Origin: an uncultured Microbacterium sp.
GTDB lineage: Bacteria; Actinomycetota; Actinomycetes; Actinomycetales; Microbacteriaceae
Length of the DNA stretch: 64,000 bases
Assembly (NCBI RefSeq): GCF_900078385.1
Contig: NZ_FLQR01000001.1
Location: forward strand, 496,001 to 560,000
Reading direction: 5' to 3'
Positions 62,632 through 64,000 of the stretch are shown here, piece by piece (position 1 is the first letter of the stretch; each line of letters starts with the position of its first letter). The notes under the pieces were generated by a model. It worked only from the letters and a program-made list of their open reading frames with translations, did no database searches and was not told where the DNA came from. Made by a program: the position numbers and the translations under genes.

Positions 62632-64000
62632 ATGAACACACTGCTGAGTGCGTCGGCGACGCCGAACCCCGGAGACGGGGAGGGCGAACTGCTCGGAGAG
62701 GTCCTCTCGATCCGGGGCGGCCGACCGCTCACCGGTCGTGTCGACGTCAAGGGGGCGAAGAACCTCGCCACGAAGGCGATGGTGGCGGCGCTCCTCGGGG
62801 AGGACGTCAGCGTCCTCCGCGACGTCCCGGACATCAGCGACGTGCAGGTGGTGCGCTCGCTCCTCGAGGTGCACGGCGTGACCGTCGAGGACGACGGCGA
62901 GGGCGTGCTGCGGCTCGACCCGCGCGGCGCCGTGTCGGCGCACATGGAGGAGATCGACGCCCACGCGGGTGCGTCCCGCATCCCGATCCTCTTCTGCGGA
63001 CCGCTCCTGCACCTGCTCGGCCAGGCCTTCATCCCCGATCTCGGCGGCTGCCGGATCGGCGACCGCCCCATCGACTTCCACCTCGACGCGCTGCGCGCGT
63101 TCGGCGCGATCGTGGAGAAGCTCCCGAGCGGCATCCGCCTCTCCGCTCCCGGTGGCCTGCGCGGTGCGGACATCGAGCTGCCCTACCCGAGTGTCGGCGC
63201 GACGGAGCAGGTGCTCCTGACGGCGGTGCGCGCGAAGGGCACCACCGAGCTGCGCAACGCCGCGATCGAGCCCGAGATCATGGACCTCATCGCGGTGCTG
63301 CAGAAGATGGGCGCGATCATCTCCTACGAGCCCAACCGCGTCATCTTCATCGAGGGCGTGGACTCGCTCCGCGGGTACGACCACCGCTGCATCTTCGACC
63401 GCAACGAGGCCGCCTCCTGGGCGTGCGCCGCCCTCGCGACCGACGGCGACATCTTCGTCGGCGGAGCGAAGCAGCAGGAGATGCTCACCTTCCTCAACGT
63501 GTTCCGCAAGGCCGGCGGCGACTTCGACATCGCCGAGGACGGCATCCGCTTCCGCCGCGGCGGGGCCCTGCGGCCCGTCGTCGTCGAGACCGACGTGCAC
63601 CCCGGCTTCATGACCGACTGGCAGCAGCCGCTCATCGTCGCACTGACCCAGGCCGAGGGCGAGTCCATCGTGCACGAGACCGTGTACGAGAACCGGCTCG
63701 GCTTCACCCGGGCGCTCGTCCAGATGGGCGCCGACATCGTCGTGCACCCCGAGGGCATCGCGAGCTCGGACCGTCGGGTCCCGCGCCGCGCCCTCGAGCA
63801 GGCCGCCGTCATCAAGGGTGCGACGCCACTGCACGGCGCCGACGTCGTCGTCCCGGACCTCCGCGGCGGGTACAGCTACGTCATCGCCGCGCTCGCGGCG
63901 GAGGGGCAGTCGACCGTCCGCAACATCGGCATCATCCGGCGCGGCTACGAGAAGTTCCTCGACAAGCTCGCCGCCGTCGGCGCCGACTTCGACGTCATCG
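62632..64000 (+). CDS. murA: UDP-N-acetylglucosamine 1-carboxyvinyltransferase, 3' end outside the window
   Basis: The visible 456 residues cover nearly the whole enzyme. The substrate-binding KGAKNLATKAMVAALL (usual K-N pair) lies near residue 40. The catalytic loop DLGGCRIGDRP near 140 retains the Cys that fosfomycin alkylates. VHPGFMTDWQQP and GGYSYVIAALAAEG follow. It joins the enolpyruvyl group to UDP-GlcNAc, the first committed step of peptidoglycan synthesis. ATG 62632 follows GTGAGG. The first 25 residues (ASATPNPGDGEG) are a low-complexity extension. The frame is open to the last base. Confidence 0.95.
   Translation, partial: MNTLLSASATPNPGDGEGELLGEVLSIRGGRPLTGRVDVKGAKNLATKAMVAALLGEDVSVLRDVPDISDVQVVRSLLEVHGVTVEDDGEGVLRLDPRGAVSAHMEEIDAHAGASRIPILFCGPLLHLLGQAFIPDLGGCRIGDRPIDFHLDALRAFGAIVEKLPSGIRLSAPGGLRGADIELPYPSVGATEQVLLTAVRAKGTTELRNAAIEPEIMDLIAVLQKMGAIISYEPNRVIFIEGVDSLRGYDHRCIFDRNEAASWACAALATDGDIFVGGAKQQEMLTFLNVFRKAGGDFDIAEDGIRFRRGGALRPVVVETDVHPGFMTDWQQPLIVALTQAEGESIVHETVYENRLGFTRALVQMGADIVVHPEGIASSDRRVPRRALEQAAVIKGATPLHGADVVVPDLRGGYSYVIAALAAEGQSTVRNIGIIRRGYEKFLDKLAAVGADFDVI

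Overview
The window is chromosomal DNA from a high-GC Gram-positive bacterium, most likely of the Microbacteriaceae and Microbacterium-like. The evidence is a GC content near 70 percent by eye, strong G/C third-position bias, many ATGA/GTGA gene overlaps, frequent GTG starts, leaderless promoters of the TAnnnT type, and actinobacterial gene neighbourhoods (otsA-otsB, ilvD-ilvB-ilvN-ilvC, serA with leuB-ilvE, leuC-leuD-murA). No insertion sequence, prophage, CRISPR array or rRNA operon was seen. The DNA reads as ordinary core chromosome with several accessory regulatory and catabolic modules.

Layout. 1-3010: a truncated lipoprotein gene, an inositol-monophosphatase-family phosphatase, tRNA-Lys, and an MFS exporter with its MarR repressor. 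3019-15224: a catabolic island. A HAAT-type ABC importer, an acyl-CoA ligase, a TetR regulator, a 3-hydroxybutyrate dehydrogenase and an alpha/beta hydrolase form one nine-gene operon in which every junction overlaps. Facing it are an IclR regulator and a divergent CoA-transferase AB plus thiolase operon. Together these make a complete route from a 3-hydroxybutyrate ester or oligomer to acetyl-CoA. 15264-17917: a tiny Cys-rich protein, a small membrane protein and trehalose synthesis (otsA-otsB). 17947-23068: ilvD, ilvB, ilvN, ilvC. 23159-28701: a 1388-residue membrane-anchored regulator (SARP/BTAD, nSTAND-type NTPase, one membrane helix, repeat-rich C-terminal half), divergent from a short lipoprotein gene. 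The intergenic region holds GGATAT repeats with a period near 11 bp. Two small membrane proteins follow. 28829-39813: serA, a TetR/MFS pair with a clear operator, leuB, ilvE, an FAH-family enzyme, an MFS protein, a DUF222-HNH protein, gltX and tRNA-Gln.

39851-51306: a zinc alcohol dehydrogenase, a GmrSD-like DUF262/DUF1524 protein, a putative Fe(II)/2-oxoglutarate dioxygenase, a protein of X-X-X-Leu-X-X-Gly heptads, a fructose PTS operon (DeoR regulator, fruK, fused EIIABC, HPr), a metallo-beta-lactamase-fold hydrolase and tRNA-Glu. 51360-64000: a DUF4349 protein coupled to an ECF sigma factor, a TerC-family protein behind a probable yybP-ykoY (Mn2+) riboswitch, an OpuC-type osmoprotectant ABC transporter, an LLM flavin monooxygenase coupled to an O-acetylhomoserine sulfhydrylase-like enzyme, a leucine leader peptide with attenuator-like structures ahead of leuC-leuD, and murA, which is cut by the window end.

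The main themes are branched-chain amino acid synthesis in three separate loci, of which only leuCD has a recognisable leucine leader, and dense local regulation. Nine regulator or sigma-factor genes are present, and in several cases a palindrome or direct-repeat array can be read next to the gene. The items most worth pursuing are the SARP-nSTAND regulator with its repeat array, the fully coupled import-to-acetyl-CoA island, the leaderless leucine leader peptide, and the abrupt codon-usage change in the 3' end of ilvD.
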